Part shown: in pieces, positions 1 to 12,395 of the stretch
Layout: every line of letters starts with the position of its first letter
Numbering within the stretch: position 1 is the stretch's first letter
Notes under the pieces: model-generated
Databases searched by the model: none
What the model saw: the letters and a program-made list of their open reading frames with translations, nothing else
What the model was told of the DNA's origin: nothing
Program-made: the position numbers and the translations under genes
Assembly (NCBI GenBank): GCA_016946835.1
Contig: JACVTC010000064.1
Location: 366,001 to 430,000, forward strand
DNA length: 64,000 nt
Source of the DNA: Neocallimastix lanati (nom. inval.)
Taxonomy: Eukaryota > Neocallimastigomycota > Neocallimastigomycetes > Neocallimastigales > Neocallimastigaceae
Direction of reading: 5' to 3'

Positions 1-53
1 ATCTTAAAAAAAGAATTTGATACATCTATATCAATTTGCAAAACATATAACTA

Positions 54-225
54 AAGATGAAATTAGAAAAAGTTCAATTACTTTATGTATAAAATCTAAA
101 TGTATATTTAGTATATTTAATGAAGTTTCACATGAAATGAAATTTATATGTTCATAATGTCCTGAATGTAATATAAATAAATCATAAATGTGTATCTCAT
201 TGGGTTAGGATATACTTTCTTCACT
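54..225 (+). pseudogene. Unidentified coding-like relic with a CPEC motif
   Basis: One plus-strand frame reads as plausible protein for about 55 codons, including MKFIC and CPECNINKS, but it has in-frame stops and no clear start. The CPEC pair resembles half of a zinc knuckle, of the kind found near the C-terminus of retroelement proteins. It lies directly before the repeat family copy that starts near 185 and may belong to it. I cannot name the parent gene, and chance remains possible. Confidence 0.2.
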
Positions 226-800
226 TCAAAGGAGGTTAGTTAGGAACTGGAGAGAAGCACTCTGAGAAAAAAAGTACTAGAAAAATACTCAGTAATAATA
301 TACATGTCGAAGCTTCCAATGCAGAAGTAACCTCTGTAAAATAGAGAGTGTGTAGAGACCACCACCAAATTTTCCTTCGAATCAAGAGAAAAATATTATC
401 AGGAAATTCAATTTCCTGTAGATTTCGTTGTGTCCAAAGAACGATTATTATTTTATTACTATTTACTATTTGAGTAGGATGTACAAGGAGGACTAAGCAA
501 TAGAGGTTCTTCTTTTCCATATTAGTTCGAACGTTTGAACTCTCTTGGTTGTTGAAGAGTTTTTTTTTTTTTTTTTTTTTCATAATACTAATCAAAGAGT
601 TACCTCAAGAGAGCTACTAACAATTGGTATAGTGCTGATAAGGTAATCCATTAAGCTAATTATATATGGAACAATAGATCCAGAATTCTTTGATAAAAGT
701 TCTTTTAAAATGTTTTTGTTACCCCCGGTATTGAATTGTAGCTCATCTAAAGCTATCGTTCCACCATGAAGGAGCATAAAACTATTATTCGTTAATTTGT
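185..800 (-). repeat. Dispersed repeat family, copy A, with decayed ORF
   Basis: On the minus strand an ORF of about 61 codons starts at 777 and reads LLHGGTIALDELQF, then ILKELL and VPYIISLMDYL, ending near 592. Beyond a run of about 23 A on that strand, a second frame (595 to 236) continues. Copy B (40120-40640) carries the same protein segment (FLLGGTLTLNKLQF, YLKELL, VPYIVSLTDYL) and the same A-run at the same point. The end near 190-300 (TCTCATTGGGTTAGG, then GGAACTGGAG) also occurs in inverted orientation at 54497-54735. Three related copies imply a dispersed, probably mobile, family. I recognise no transposase, reverse transcriptase or integrase motif, so the class is unknown. Confidence 0.6.
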
Positions 801-3800
801 TTTTTCACAATCTAAAATAGATGAATAAGAAGAAAATATAATGTTCCTTACTTCTACTTCCAAACAAAATAAAAAAGACATTGATTTCAATTTAGCATTT
901 AAAAAAAAAAAAAAAAAAAAAAAGGGAAAAATTCAAATATCCAATAGACTGATCGTCTTTGCCACAATTTTTTTTTTTTTTTTTTTTTTTAGACAGGAAA
1001 GAAAATACACTTCCATAAATTTATTAATTTTATTATATAAAAAATATGTAGGTAAAAAGTATATTTGAAATTAAAGATAAAAATAAAAGTTAAAAATCCT
1101 TTATTGCATCATGGACAACATTTGGGACAATTTTCTGTATCGCTACCACTTCTGAAGGCAATACTGATATTATACTAATATCCACAAAAAATAAAAAATA
1201 CATATAATAAAAATAATAATAATTATAAAAATAATATAATTAAAATAAAATAAAATAAAATAAAATAAAATAAATAATAAAATATTCAAAATTCTCTTCT
1301 TTTATGTCCCGGATGATTCATTTCATTTCAATATTTAAATGGTTATAGTAATAAAATACAAAGAATTAATATATATATATATATATTTTAATTTCATTCT
1401 TTATATAATAATCTTTTTTTTTTTATTTATTTTTTATCTTTATTTTTATTTTTATTTTTTTTATTTTTAATTTTTTTTAAGAACTTTTTATTTATTTATT
1501 AAAATTTTCTGTCTATTTTTTTTTTAATTATTTTAATTTTATTTTTTAATTTTTTTATTTTTTTGTTTACTTTTATTTTATTTTTTATTTTATTTTACTT
1601 TTTTTTTTCTTTTTTTTTTTTTTATTAAAATAAAACAAAAACGAAAATAAAAAAAAAAAAAAAAAAAATAATTGAAACGAATAAAAATATATTAATAATA
1701 ATAGGAAATAAATAAAGAATAAAATAATAAAGCAATAAGAGATAAATAATAAAATGAATAATTCTATTTTAATAATAGGTAATAAAAAAAAAAAAAAAAA
1801 AAAAAAAGGGAAGGAAACAAATAGAAATAATATATATATATATATAAATATATATATATATTTTTTATCTTTCAAATATAGAATTCATCAATGAAATATA
1901 TATTATATATATTTTTAATAATAGATATATAAAATTTATAATTTTTATTAATAAATAAGTGAAAAAAAAAAATTAAATAAAAATAAAAAATAAAATAAAA
2001 TAAAAAATAAAAAATAAAAAAAAAAAAAGAGGTAAATTTTAGGATAGTACAGAATTTTTGTTTAGTTTATATATTTGTTTTAAGAAAAAAATAAAAGGGC
2101 ACAATAAAAAATAAAAAATAAAAAAAAAAAAATTAAATTTTTTTAATTTATTTTTTATATTTATTATTATTATTTATAATTTATACTATTTTTATTATTA
2201 TTATTATTTTTTTTTTTTTTTAATTATTTTTTAATTATTTTATTAGTTTTTTAATTATTTATTTGTATTTATATTTATTTATCATTTAAACTATTACAGT
2301 TAATGATAAAATGAAATTATTTTAAATAATTTTAAAAATCTTTCTTTAATTTTTTTTTATTTTTATTTTATTATTTTATTATTTATTATTTTTTATTTTT
2401 TATCTTTATCTTTATTATTTCTTTTTTATTTATATTTAAATTTAATTTATGTATCATTCATTTATCTTCTATACTTTAAATCTCTACCTTATTTAAGAAA
2501 TTCCTTTACTTTTTTTTTTTATTACTATCATTATTTAATAAAAATATATATATATATAATAAATAAAAGTAAAGGATGTCATTATTTATCGAATAGTAAA
2601 AATAAAAATTAAAATATTTAAATGAATGATAACTATTAAATTAATATAAATAATAAAAGTATATTAAAAAAAAATAAATAAAATAGAATAAAAAATAATT
2701 AATTAATAAAAAAATAAAAAATAAAAAATAAAAAAAAAAAAAAGAATGAAAAATAAAATAGGGAATGAGGTTGTTTTTTTTTTTTTTTTTTTTTTGATTT
2801 TTGTTTTATATTAATTTTTTTTTTAATATTTATATAATTATAATATTAATATTACTATAAATTTTTTTTTTCTTTTGTTATTTTTTTATTTTTTAGTATT
2901 GTTTTTGTTGCTTATATTTTATTATTTTGTTTTCAAATTATTACTATACTTTTTTCTTTTATATATATATATATTTATTTGAATATTTTATAATTCATTT
3001 TCTATATAATTAATAAGGGATATATTTAAAGAATTTCTTAAATCAAGTTCTTTAATAATTATTAATTATTAAATATAAATTAAAAATATTTTATATAAAT
3101 AATATAATAATATAAAAAAAAAAGTTCTGTATAATATTAAGATAACTTTAAATTAATAGACTAATATATTTATATATGAACTGAATATTTTTTATATTTA
3201 ATACTTTTTTTTGTACTAAAATTATTTCATATATTAATATATTTATAATAATTTTTTTTTACTATTTATTTGCTATTGTCTGTTACTGCTTATTATTATT
3301 ATTACTAATTTATCTGATATTAATATCAGTATTTTTTTTACTGATATTAATTATAATTTTAAAATTTTATTATTTATTGATTTATTTTTCTTATATGTAT
3401 TTTTTTTTTTTTATTTTTATTTTTTTTTTTTTTTTTTTTTTTTGTTTGTTTGTTTGTTTTTCTTTTTTTTACTCATTAATTTCCAATTATAAATTTTTTT
3501 ATAATATATATTAATTAATAGTAATATTATTATTATTATGAAAATGTATAAATAAGGGGCTTTTATTATTATTATAATTATTATTATTTTATTTAATAAT
3601 AAATTATATTATTTTGAAATATTAAAAACAAGGTAATTATATTATTAATTAATTTTATAAATAATGTAATTAATGTTGAAATATTTTATATAAAAAACTG
3701 ATTTAAATCCTTTGGTTGAACAATATTTATAACAGAGATTGATTCTGAAATTATAAGTAATAATAAAAACAGAAAACAAAATTTTATAAATATTTTGGGT

Positions 3801-3947
3801 TTGAAGTATTTTTTTTTTTTATTTTTGTTTCTGGGTTGGGATATCTTAGGTGTATATAAATTTTGCTTATTTGTTTTTATTATTTATTGATTTATTATTA
3901 TTATTATGGTTATTGCTATTGCTATTATCATTTTCTTTTCTTTTCTT

Positions 3948-3979
<32 letters not shown>

Positions 3980-4069
3980 TTATAAATATGTAGTTGAAAA
4001 ATAAAAATATTTATATATATATATAAAAATATAGTCAAAAGATTATCAAATTAAAATTTGATAATTTCC
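801..4069. other. AT-rich low-complexity spacer
   Basis: The stretch is dominated by A-runs, T-runs and short TA, TTA and AATA repeats. Apparent ORFs here (for example 841-1068 and 1585-1875) are poly-Lys or poly-Phe products of homopolymers. The only exception is a less AT-rich patch at about 1088-1190. Its minus strand reads as either VDISIISVLPSEVV..AIKDF-stop or a Cys-rich CPKCCP frame. It could be an isolated exon or repeat debris and cannot be resolved by eye. Confidence 0.7.
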
Positions 4070-4600
4070 TTAGAAATAAACCTTTCTTCTTGGTTTCTTT
4101 ACTTTAACTTCAACCTTTTCTTCCTTTTCATAATTATTTCTAAATAATTTAAATATAATAAATAATTAAAAAATATTTTAATTAAAAACAATTCAAAAAA
4201 ATAATTATATTACAATAATAAATGAATAATAAATAATAATTATTAAATGAACATTAATATTAAAATAATCAAAAAATAATAATTTCAATGATACTTACAA
4301 TGATTCAGTTTCAGAGGATTCTTCAGAATCAGAAGGACGATTACGAACACATTCAACATTACATACATGACCTTCTTCATCAGTAGTAGAGTTACGAGTT
4401 GGATCGAAACCCCAATGTTTACCATCAACAAAGAATTTATATTTGATAGTTGTACCTTCTTGTACAAAAAGATTTGAAGTATAACCTTGTTTGTCCCTTT
4501 TCATATCAACCCATCCTGACCATGTACCAAAATCACCGACTAAACGAACTGATGAGGCGTAACGAGATGGGTAAGTAATCTTATATTGAATAATTGGCAT
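4070..4600 (-). CDS. Small CBM48/AMPK-type glycogen-binding domain protein
   Basis: Two exons: 4600-4299 and 4139-4070. The 159-base intron has donor GTAAGT and acceptor TTTAG, and joining them in phase 2 gives 123 codons. Residues about 5-85 form a carbohydrate-binding immunoglobulin-like fold of the CBM48/AMPK1 type: an aromatic start (YKITYPSRYASSVRLVGDF), then GTWSGW, then the IKYKFFVDGKHWGFDP strand, a classic signature of the glycogen-binding domain of AMPK beta and its relatives, and finally a DEEGHVCNV edge strand. A Ser/Glu-rich linker and a basic tail (KVEVKVKKPRRKVYF) follow. No kinase-interacting domain, signal peptide or enzyme domain is present, so this is a stand-alone domain. 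A role in binding glycogen or starch-like glucan, or as an adaptor, is inferred. The second exon has no homology support beyond perfect phase. Confidence 0.85.
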
Positions 4601-6553
4601 TTTTTATTATTTTATATATTATTATTTATAAAAAAAAATATAGTTTATAGCTTTTAAATTGTTTTTAAATATATTGTTATGATTAATTATTTTATATTGT
4701 TTAATATACTCTCTTTTGTAAAATAGTATAAATATACAGAAAAAAAAATTTAAAATATCAATATTATAATATTTATGTAAATTATATATAATTAATTATA
4801 AAATATATATATAAATTTAGTAATGATAAGTACGTAAAAATAAGATTATTTAATATAAATAGATAAAAATAGATAAAAAGGTTAGTAAATATATATTATA
4901 TAATAAAATAAAAATAAAATAAAATTGATTTAAAATTTTTATTATCTTATTTATGTTTATAATTATATCATTAAATAATATTTAATTATTAAATATTTTG
5001 GTTTATTATTTTTATTTATTTATTCATTGGTATAATTAATTGATCCCAGTTAACAAGAGTAAATAAATAATCAACACTTATTTGATGAAATTTTTTATCG
5101 AATAACATTTAAGAATAATTTTTTTTTTTTTTTTTTTTTAATTTATTTCTTTTATCAATTTTATATATATATATTTTAATTTATATGCTTTTTATTATTT
5201 TTTGAAAATTAATCATTCCTGAATTTGAAATCTCTGAATTAAATTTTTAAAAATTTCTTAAATTGAATAAATAAAAATAATCTCTCCATTTATAAATTAC
5301 TTTACTTAAATTTATATTTATATAATATAATAATATTTGCATTTTTCCTTATTTTCTCTCTCTCTTTTTTTTTTTTTTTATTTTTTTTATTTTTTTGATA
5401 TATATATATACTTTCTTATCTATTTTTTTTAATCAATAATAATAAAAAAAAAAACACCGCTCCTTTTTTTTTTAAAAAAAATGGTTTAACTTTAATTAAA
5501 ATTATTTATATATAATAATAATGGAATAAAACTTTACTTTTTTTAATATCAAAATTATTATGTTAATAATAAAAGTTTATAATAATTATATATATATTAT
5601 ATTTTCTTTTAATAAAATTGAATTAAAACCAGAATCAAAGATTTATTTGATTAAGTTTTAATATGTTTAAATTTAGATTTTTTTTTTTTTTTAATTTTTA
5701 AATAAATTATTTTATTTTATATTATTTTATTTTTTTATTTATTTTTATTTTTATTTTTTTTTTTTTTGAAATAAAAAAAGGAATAAAAAATTTCTTTACT
5801 TTTTTTTTTTTTTTGTTTTTTCATTAATTATTCAATATAATTAAATATTTATTAATTATTAATGATGATAATATTTATTTAATATTATTTAATAATATAC
5901 ATTTATTATTTCTTTATATATGTAAAGAAATAATTTATGGTTATACTTGTTTAAATTATTTATTAATTAAATAAGTTTTAATTATTTAGATCGATACATA
6001 TATTATACTATATTGTAATATTTATAAAAATTTAATTAAATAAAAATTCAATATTATGTAATAAAAAAAAATTTTTTTTTTATAATCTTTTACAAATATT
6101 TATTTAATCATTATTAATATTTAGTATATATTATTTAATCTTTATTATTAAAAATTTTTTTATTATTATTTGATATTTATTATTAATTATATAATATTTA
6201 TTATTTATTAGTATATTAAATAATACTTAATAATAATATATACAATGCTATAGTAATAGATTTTATTATTAATTAAACTTTGATTGTAATTCAAACGCTT
6301 TTGTTATATTACTAATATACTCCAATATATATGGCTATAATTTTTGTCAAACAATAAAATTATATAAATTATATATAAAAAACCTTAAAAAATAAAAAAA
6401 ATTATTTATGTATTAAAATTATTAATTGATTAATATTTATGTAAAGAAAAATTAAAATATATATATTTTTAATTATGTCTAATAATAATATTTAATGCTA
6501 AAGTATAAAACAAGGACTTTGTTGAATTAAATGATACAAGACTTGCACTAAAG

Positions 6554-6600
6554 CCTGTTACTCTAAAGACCTCTATACCAGAGGTCTTTAGAGTAACAGG
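6554..6600. repeat. Perfect 21-bp inverted repeat (hairpin)
   Basis: The left arm CCTGTTACTCTAAAGACCTCT is mirrored perfectly by the right arm after a 5-base loop (ATACC). The arms contain far more G and C than the surrounding sequence, so the match is not an AT coincidence. Flanks match beyond the arms only weakly. It could be a foldback element, a recombination scar or a structured RNA. Confidence 0.9.
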
Positions 6601-7239
6601 ATTACCCTTATTTCATTAATTGAAAGGAATTATGATTAATTATATATATTATATTATTTGAATTCTATATTATTATATTACATATTAAATAACATTTTAT
6701 ATATATTATTAATATTATTAGTAAAGTAATTTATAACTTTTAAAATATCTTCAGGTAACAAAACTAATAATTTCTTATTTTCATATCAAAAAAGCTTTAT
6801 AACTAGCAATTACTTATAAAAAATTATTACAAAAAGAAATTAGTAGTTATGTATTTGAGAACCTTAACAACATAAAAAAAAATAATAGGAGTGGTTTAAG
6901 CAAGTTAAACAAAAAAAAAATATTATAATTGAGCTAAATTTATGTATCACAAAAAAAGGTTGATTTTATAACATATAAAATTATTTATTCTATTATGTTA
7001 TTTATATCTATTAATATATTTCCAGTAGATTTTTAATTAATTACTTAATTTAAAAGATCATTGACTATTTATTTAATTATATTCCACTATATATAATAAT
7101 ATATTATTAATATATAGATTTAAATAACTAAATAAAGTATATAATATATTCTTACATATATTAATTTATTATATCAATATTAATTATTTTTTAAATGAAA
7201 TTTAGTTTAAAAAAAAAATATTGAAATTAAATCTTTCAA

Positions 7240-7790
7240 TTTATATTATAATTGAATAATAATAAATAATAAATAATAAATAATTACAGAAATAATAAAT
7301 AATAAATAATAATAAATAATAAATAATAAAATAATAAATAATTAAATAATAAATAATTAATGATAAATACTAAGTAATAAAATAATTACAATGAATAAAA
7401 AATAATATATAATAAATAATAAATAATAAGACAACAATAAATAAATAATTTAATAATAAATAATAAATAATAAATAATAAATAATAAATAATATATAATA
7501 AATAATAAATAATAAATAATAAATAATAAATAATAAATAATAAATAATAAATAATAAATAATAAATAATAAATAATAAATAATAAATAAATAATAAATAA
7601 TAAAATAATAAATAATTAAATAATAAATAATTAATGATAAATACTAAGTAATAAAATAATTACAATGAATAATAAATAATATATAATAAATAATAAATAA
7701 TTAAATAATTGATAACTAATAAATAATAAATAATTAAATAATTGATAACTAATAAATAATAAATAATCAAATACTAATTGATAACTAATA
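7240..7790. repeat. ATAATAA heptamer array
   Basis: Long, slightly imperfect array of a 7-base unit (ATAATAA) with one internal larger duplication: the block with AATTAATGATAAATACTAAG appears near 7345 and again near 7628. This indicates array growth by unequal exchange or slippage at two scales. Confidence 0.85.
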
Positions 7791-8299
7791 TTTTTATAGT
7801 TATTTATATTTTTAATACCAGAAAGGTCCCTAAAATCACTGAAAAGTAAAATAGTAAAAAAAAAAATTCAACAAAATATTATTAATAGATAGATAGATAA
7901 ATTGATAAATTGATAATTAAATAGAAGATGTAAAAGAGTTATTATAATTATGTTTCCTACTTTAATTAGAAGTACTCTTATAATTATGTTTCCTACTTTA
8001 ATCAGTTAATTATTTTATCAACACCTTTTTTTTTTTTTTTTTTTTTTTTAAAGAAATATTCAACTGATATGTAATAAAAAAATACTTTTCTCCAACATAT
8101 ACATAATCATAGATAAATAATAAATAGATAAATAAATATATAAAAATATATCAAAAAATTTAATTTTTTTATCCAAAAATTTAAAAAATCTAAAAAATTA
8201 AAAAAATAAAGAAATAAAAAAAAACTGATAAATTATCTTTATCCAGTTTATCAAAATCAATAAATATATTAAGATACAGAATGAAATTATTTACTATTC

Positions 8300-8770
8300 A
8301 ATAGTTTATTATTTCTTATTTATTATTTATTATTATTCAATTATTATTTATTATTTATTATTTCTTATTTATTATTTATTATTTATTATTTATTATTTAT
8401 TATTTCTTATTTATTATTTATTATTTATTTATTATTTATTATTCAATTATTTATTATTCATTATTTATTATTTATTATTCATTATTTATTATTTATTATT
8501 TATTATTTATTATTTATTATTTATTATTTATTTATTATTTATTATTTATTATTTATTATTTATTATTTATTATTTATTATTTATTATTTATTATTTATTA
8601 TTTGTTATTTATTATTTATTATTCATTATTATTCAATTATTATAATTATTTAATATTTATTATTTATTATTTATTATATATTACCTATTATTTATTTATT
8701 TATTTATTTATTATTCTTTATTCATTATTTATTACTTAGTATTTATTATTAATTATTTAATAATTATTAA
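8300..8770. repeat. TTATTAT heptamer array, complement of the 7.2-7.8 kb array
   Basis: Array of the reverse complement of the heptamer found at 7240-7790, including the near-mirror TACTTAGTATTTATTATTAATT at its right end. The two arrays face each other across about 500 bases and could pair as a very large imperfect foldback. Confidence 0.8.
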
Positions 8771-9774
8771 TAATTTATTATACTAATAATTGCAATTGTA
8801 TATTATTTTTATATTTATAATTAAATATTTATTATTTCTTATTATATTTAATATTAATTAATATTATACAAATTAAATTTATTATCACATTTTGACCATT
8901 TTTATTTTAAAGATATTAAAAATATAAAATATATATTTGATTTTTTGTTTTTCCTTTTTTTTTTTATAAAAAAAATTAGTTTTTTCTTTATTTATTCAAA
9001 TCTATAATCATATTTAAAAATATATACATTAAAAAGTCATAATTATAGTATTATATTTGAATAAATATTAAAGATTAAAAATTTATTATAAAAAAAAAAA
9101 AAAAGTATCTAATATAATGAAATTTAAATTGTAAATAATAAAATTTATTTTATTTTACTTTTTTTATTTAATTTATCAATTTTTATTTAATTTTTTTTTT
9201 TTTTAAAAAAAATTTATAAATTTTATTGGCATTGAAAATGAAAAAGAGATGCATGCACAATCCATAAGCTTTTAATTAATAGACAAATGATAATAAAATA
9301 AAATAAAATAAAAAAAATTAAAAAATTAAAAAAAAAAAAATTAAATATATGCATATCTATATCAATACATAAATTTTAAATGTAAAGTTAAAAATAATAT
9401 TGGCAAATAATAGCCAATAAGTAAAGAAGATATGGACACGGTAAAAAAAAAATTTTTTTTTCTTAAAAGAATTAAAAATTTTAAATAACTTTATTTCGAT
9501 CATTTGTTTCCTTTGAACTATAGAAGAAGTCGACAATAATTTGAATGAAATTTATTTTTTATAAATTTTTTTTTTCTTTATATAATTATAATTTTTAGTT
9601 CTATAATAATGACATAAAAAACATTTATAATTTTATATTTTATTATATATCATTCCACAATATATTCCCAATAAAATATAATAAAATATTAAAAAAAAAA
9701 TTAAGGCTTTATTTAAAATTACATTTGGTATTATTAATTATATAATTATTAATTAATAATTAACTTACTAAAAT

Positions 9775-10140
9775 AGATAAGCCGGTCTTATGTTGGTGAA
9801 ATTTTCAAATTCTCAGTGGATAGTATAATATGGCTTCAATTAAATAAAGATTCAATATATTCACCAGTTCGGTGTGGGGATTCAGTACCTATTTCCAAAT
9901 AGTTAGATTTCTTATAACGTTCTTTAATTGTTCTTATTATGGAACCCAAGTCTATTCTTTACAGATGTACCTTCAAGTGGTCAGTATGTAAGCAACAAAC
10001 CTCCATTAACTAAGTATAAGAATAAAATAGTACTTTTCTATGATGAAAGTAATATTCAATTTAAGGAAATCCTTTTATAAGTATTAAAACGTCAACTTAA
10101 TATTCAACCCAGGTTTCTAACCCGGGTTGAATATTAATAA
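9775..10140. repeat. Less AT-rich island ending in a hairpin
   Basis: This stretch has clearly higher sequence complexity than its flanks but no ORF of useful length on either strand. It ends in an inverted repeat: TTAATATTCAACCC (10097-10110) pairs with GGGTTGAATATTAA (10124-10137) across a 13-base loop. It looks like an old repeat or gene remnant and I recognise no family. Confidence 0.5.
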
Positions 10141-10564
10141 TTTATATTGTAATTTTTTTTTTTTATTAATTTTTATTTTTTTTTATTTTATAATTAATAT
10201 ATAAAATAATTATATATAAAAATCTTTTATTATTTATTTATTTATTTATAGTTTGTTTATTTATTTATCTATTAATAAATAAATAAATATAAATATAAAT
10301 AAATAACTATTCATATATAAAATTATTTTATATATTAATTATAATGTCAAATAATATTTATTATATGACCATTTTTTATTGGTTAATAACCAATTATTAA
10401 TTAAATTAAATCTTTATTTTATTTATTATTATTATTATTTTTTTTTTTTTTGTATCTAAAAATTGTTTATAATTTGAATCAATTATTAAATCTTGACAGT
10501 TCTTTAAAGCTATGACTTAAAAAAAAATCAAAAAATAAATAAATTTTTAAAAATATATATATAT

Positions 10565-10751
10565 TGTTACTGATCAGGAATTTAGGGTTTATACTTATGT
10601 CAACTTTATTAATGTATTTTATGATAAAGAGTTTCCAACACTTTTTTATTCTAAATTAAATACATTTATACTATTACATTGTGGCTTGTACATTATATAT
10701 ATTACAATATGATTCAATACATTTGAAGCTTATTTTATATATATTCTAACA
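10565..10751. repeat. Left terminal direct repeat of the 10.6-12.2 kb element
   Basis: TG..CA-ended sequence sharing the pattern GTCAACTTTATTAAT, TTTTATGAT, TGTGGCTTGTA and CAATACATTTGAA with the right copy. Confidence 0.65.
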
Positions 10752-11996
10752 TTCCTCAGTAATAAATTGATTTACTGGTGAATATGTGTATATAAAACTT
10801 TCCTATAATATTAACTTAATATTATTAAACTATTAGTTATTTAACAATATCTAATTTTACATGAATAAAATAATATGTGTATATAAAATTTTCCTATAAT
10901 ATTAACTTAATAGTATTAAACTGTTAGTTATTTAGTAACATTTAATTTTACATGAATAAAATAATTTTTTACATTATACTAATTCTTTAATTCGATTTAA
11001 ATATTGCTAAAATAATTTCTTACATATATATAAGATAATAATATTCCCCTAAAACTAAATATTTAATATTATTGCACCATTAATATTGGATGTATCTAAG
11101 ACATCTCTTATAATATATGGTTCATTATATACCATTTACATTAATGAAAACTTTTTCCTTGAAGGTTAATATTATACTGTCTCGATTTGTGTAAATACCT
11201 CTTATATATTGGGTTTTATATCACTTTCAATTATAATCCGCTTTGAAGATTTAGCACTAACTTTTTTATATTTTTCGCTTTGTAGTTTTAGCGATTACTT
11301 TTAAAATAAATTGTTAATGATATATCGGTGAACTTGATAAATTATAATCTTGGGGTATCAAAATGGAATAGATTTATAACTAATTATATTACTCTAACCA
11401 TTTAAGCATATTAGTAAAATGTAAATTGTTTCATAATTTAATAAGATTCATTATTTCAGTTAATTTCTTTTAGTCGGCTAATTTTTGCTAATTTTCTCTG
11501 CTTAGGTTATTTTTTGATCATTTCCAAAATAAATATAATTCTTTAAATAATCAATACAGGATCAATTAAGTGAAGTAACTTTCCTTTAATATTTTATGAT
11601 CCTTATTTTATATTGCTTATTCTTCCCCTTTAAAATTCAAATTTTCTTTAAAAAAAAAATGTTATATAATTGAATTTTCTCATCATTAAAATATTAATGA
11701 TAAAAGTTTAATAATTATAAATTCTTGAATATTTTATAGACGGATAAATATCACCTATTTGTATATAACTCATGGTTATATTTATTATTTTATTATGTCT
11801 TTCATCATAAAGATTTATATTATGACTATATTAAATTAGTTATTACCTTAGATTTTGACATCATGGGTTAACTTTTACCCTCATAATTTAAAATTCTGAT
11901 TTATTTTTCTTTGAATTGACATAATATTGGATATTGGATACTGCAAACGATTTCTTTTGCTAAGAATCTTTTGAAGCATTAGATGTGACTCTTAAT

Positions 11997-12183
11997 CGTT
12001 AAGAGTCAGGAATTTAAAATTTATAATTATGTCAACTTTATTAATATATTTTATGATCAAGAGTTTTAAGCTCTTGTTGATTCTAAATGATATACATTTA
12101 TACTGTGGCTTGTATTTTAATCTTATTACAATATGTTTCAATACATTTGAACTTTTTTTTCATATAATGTACATATTCCAACA
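11997..12183. repeat. Right terminal direct repeat of the 10.6-12.2 kb element
   Basis: Same length as the left copy. It is preceded by TGACTCTTAA, which forms an inverted repeat with the TTAAGAGTCA at the start of the repeat (about 11986-12008). The divergence between the two repeats shows that the insertion is old. Confidence 0.65.
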
Positions 12184-12229
12184 TATATATAATATTAATA
12201 GTTGCTCATAAATTGCTACATTTAACATT

Positions 12230-12395
12230 AAATATGGAGCTTCAATGCTGAAAATGCAATAAGACAGGTTAGCAGGTCCAATGCCTCCGAAGAAGATAAC
12301 CATAATTTCTTTCAGATAATCAATTCAAACCCTAATCCATAAGGAGGCGAGGTTCATTGCATATGAATTTTTTTTGAGTTTATTTATACACTTAT
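12230..12395. repeat. Repeat-derived segment shared with the right edge of the window
   Basis: The first part (to about 12345) is moderately complex with no ORF. From GAGGTTCATTGCATATGAA (about 12352) the sequence matches the segment that begins near 63186. That match continues into the duplicated unit starting near 12396. Confidence 0.5.

Larger units (their letters stand above)
4601..9774. other. AT-rich spacer with heptamer arrays
   Basis: I see no protein or RNA gene. The stretch holds long A/T runs, the hairpin at 6554-6600 and two heptanucleotide arrays (7240-7790 and 8300-8770, listed separately). There is also a short direct repeat near 7936-8003 in which ATAATTATGTTTCCTACTTT occurs twice. 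The regulatory region of the 4070-4600 gene should lie just above 4600, but no motif stands out from the AT background. Confidence 0.7.
10565..12183. mobile_element. Short LTR-bounded element (copia-related), no intact ORF
   Basis: Two direct repeats of about 187 bp bound the element (10565-10751 and 11997-12183). The first starts TGTTACTGATCAGGAATTT and ends TTCTAACA; the second starts CGTTAAGAGTCAGGAATTT and ends TTCCAACA, so the TG..CA ends typical of LTRs are largely kept. The 1.2-kb interior has no convincing ORF. It is related along much of its length to the interior of 52480-54496, which does carry a copia reverse transcriptase fragment. A 91-bp direct duplication (GTGTATATAAAA..) lies at 10782-10970. 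It is either a non-autonomous derivative or an eroded internal deletion. Confidence 0.65.

Noticed and set aside
236-595. A 119-codon minus-strand frame as an independent gene
   Set aside because: Its start is an A-run (poly-Lys) and the frame is a shifted continuation of the repeat copy A; the same region in copy B is disrupted.
841-1068. ORF with poly-Lys and poly-Phe tracts
   Set aside because: It is built from A and T homopolymers with no complex protein segment.
7240-8770. CRISPR-like array
   Set aside because: The units are contiguous 7-base repeats with no spacers, in a eukaryotic context.
12029-12211. 60-codon ORF inside the terminal repeat
   Set aside because: It lies in a direct repeat and is not open in the other repeats; composition explains it.
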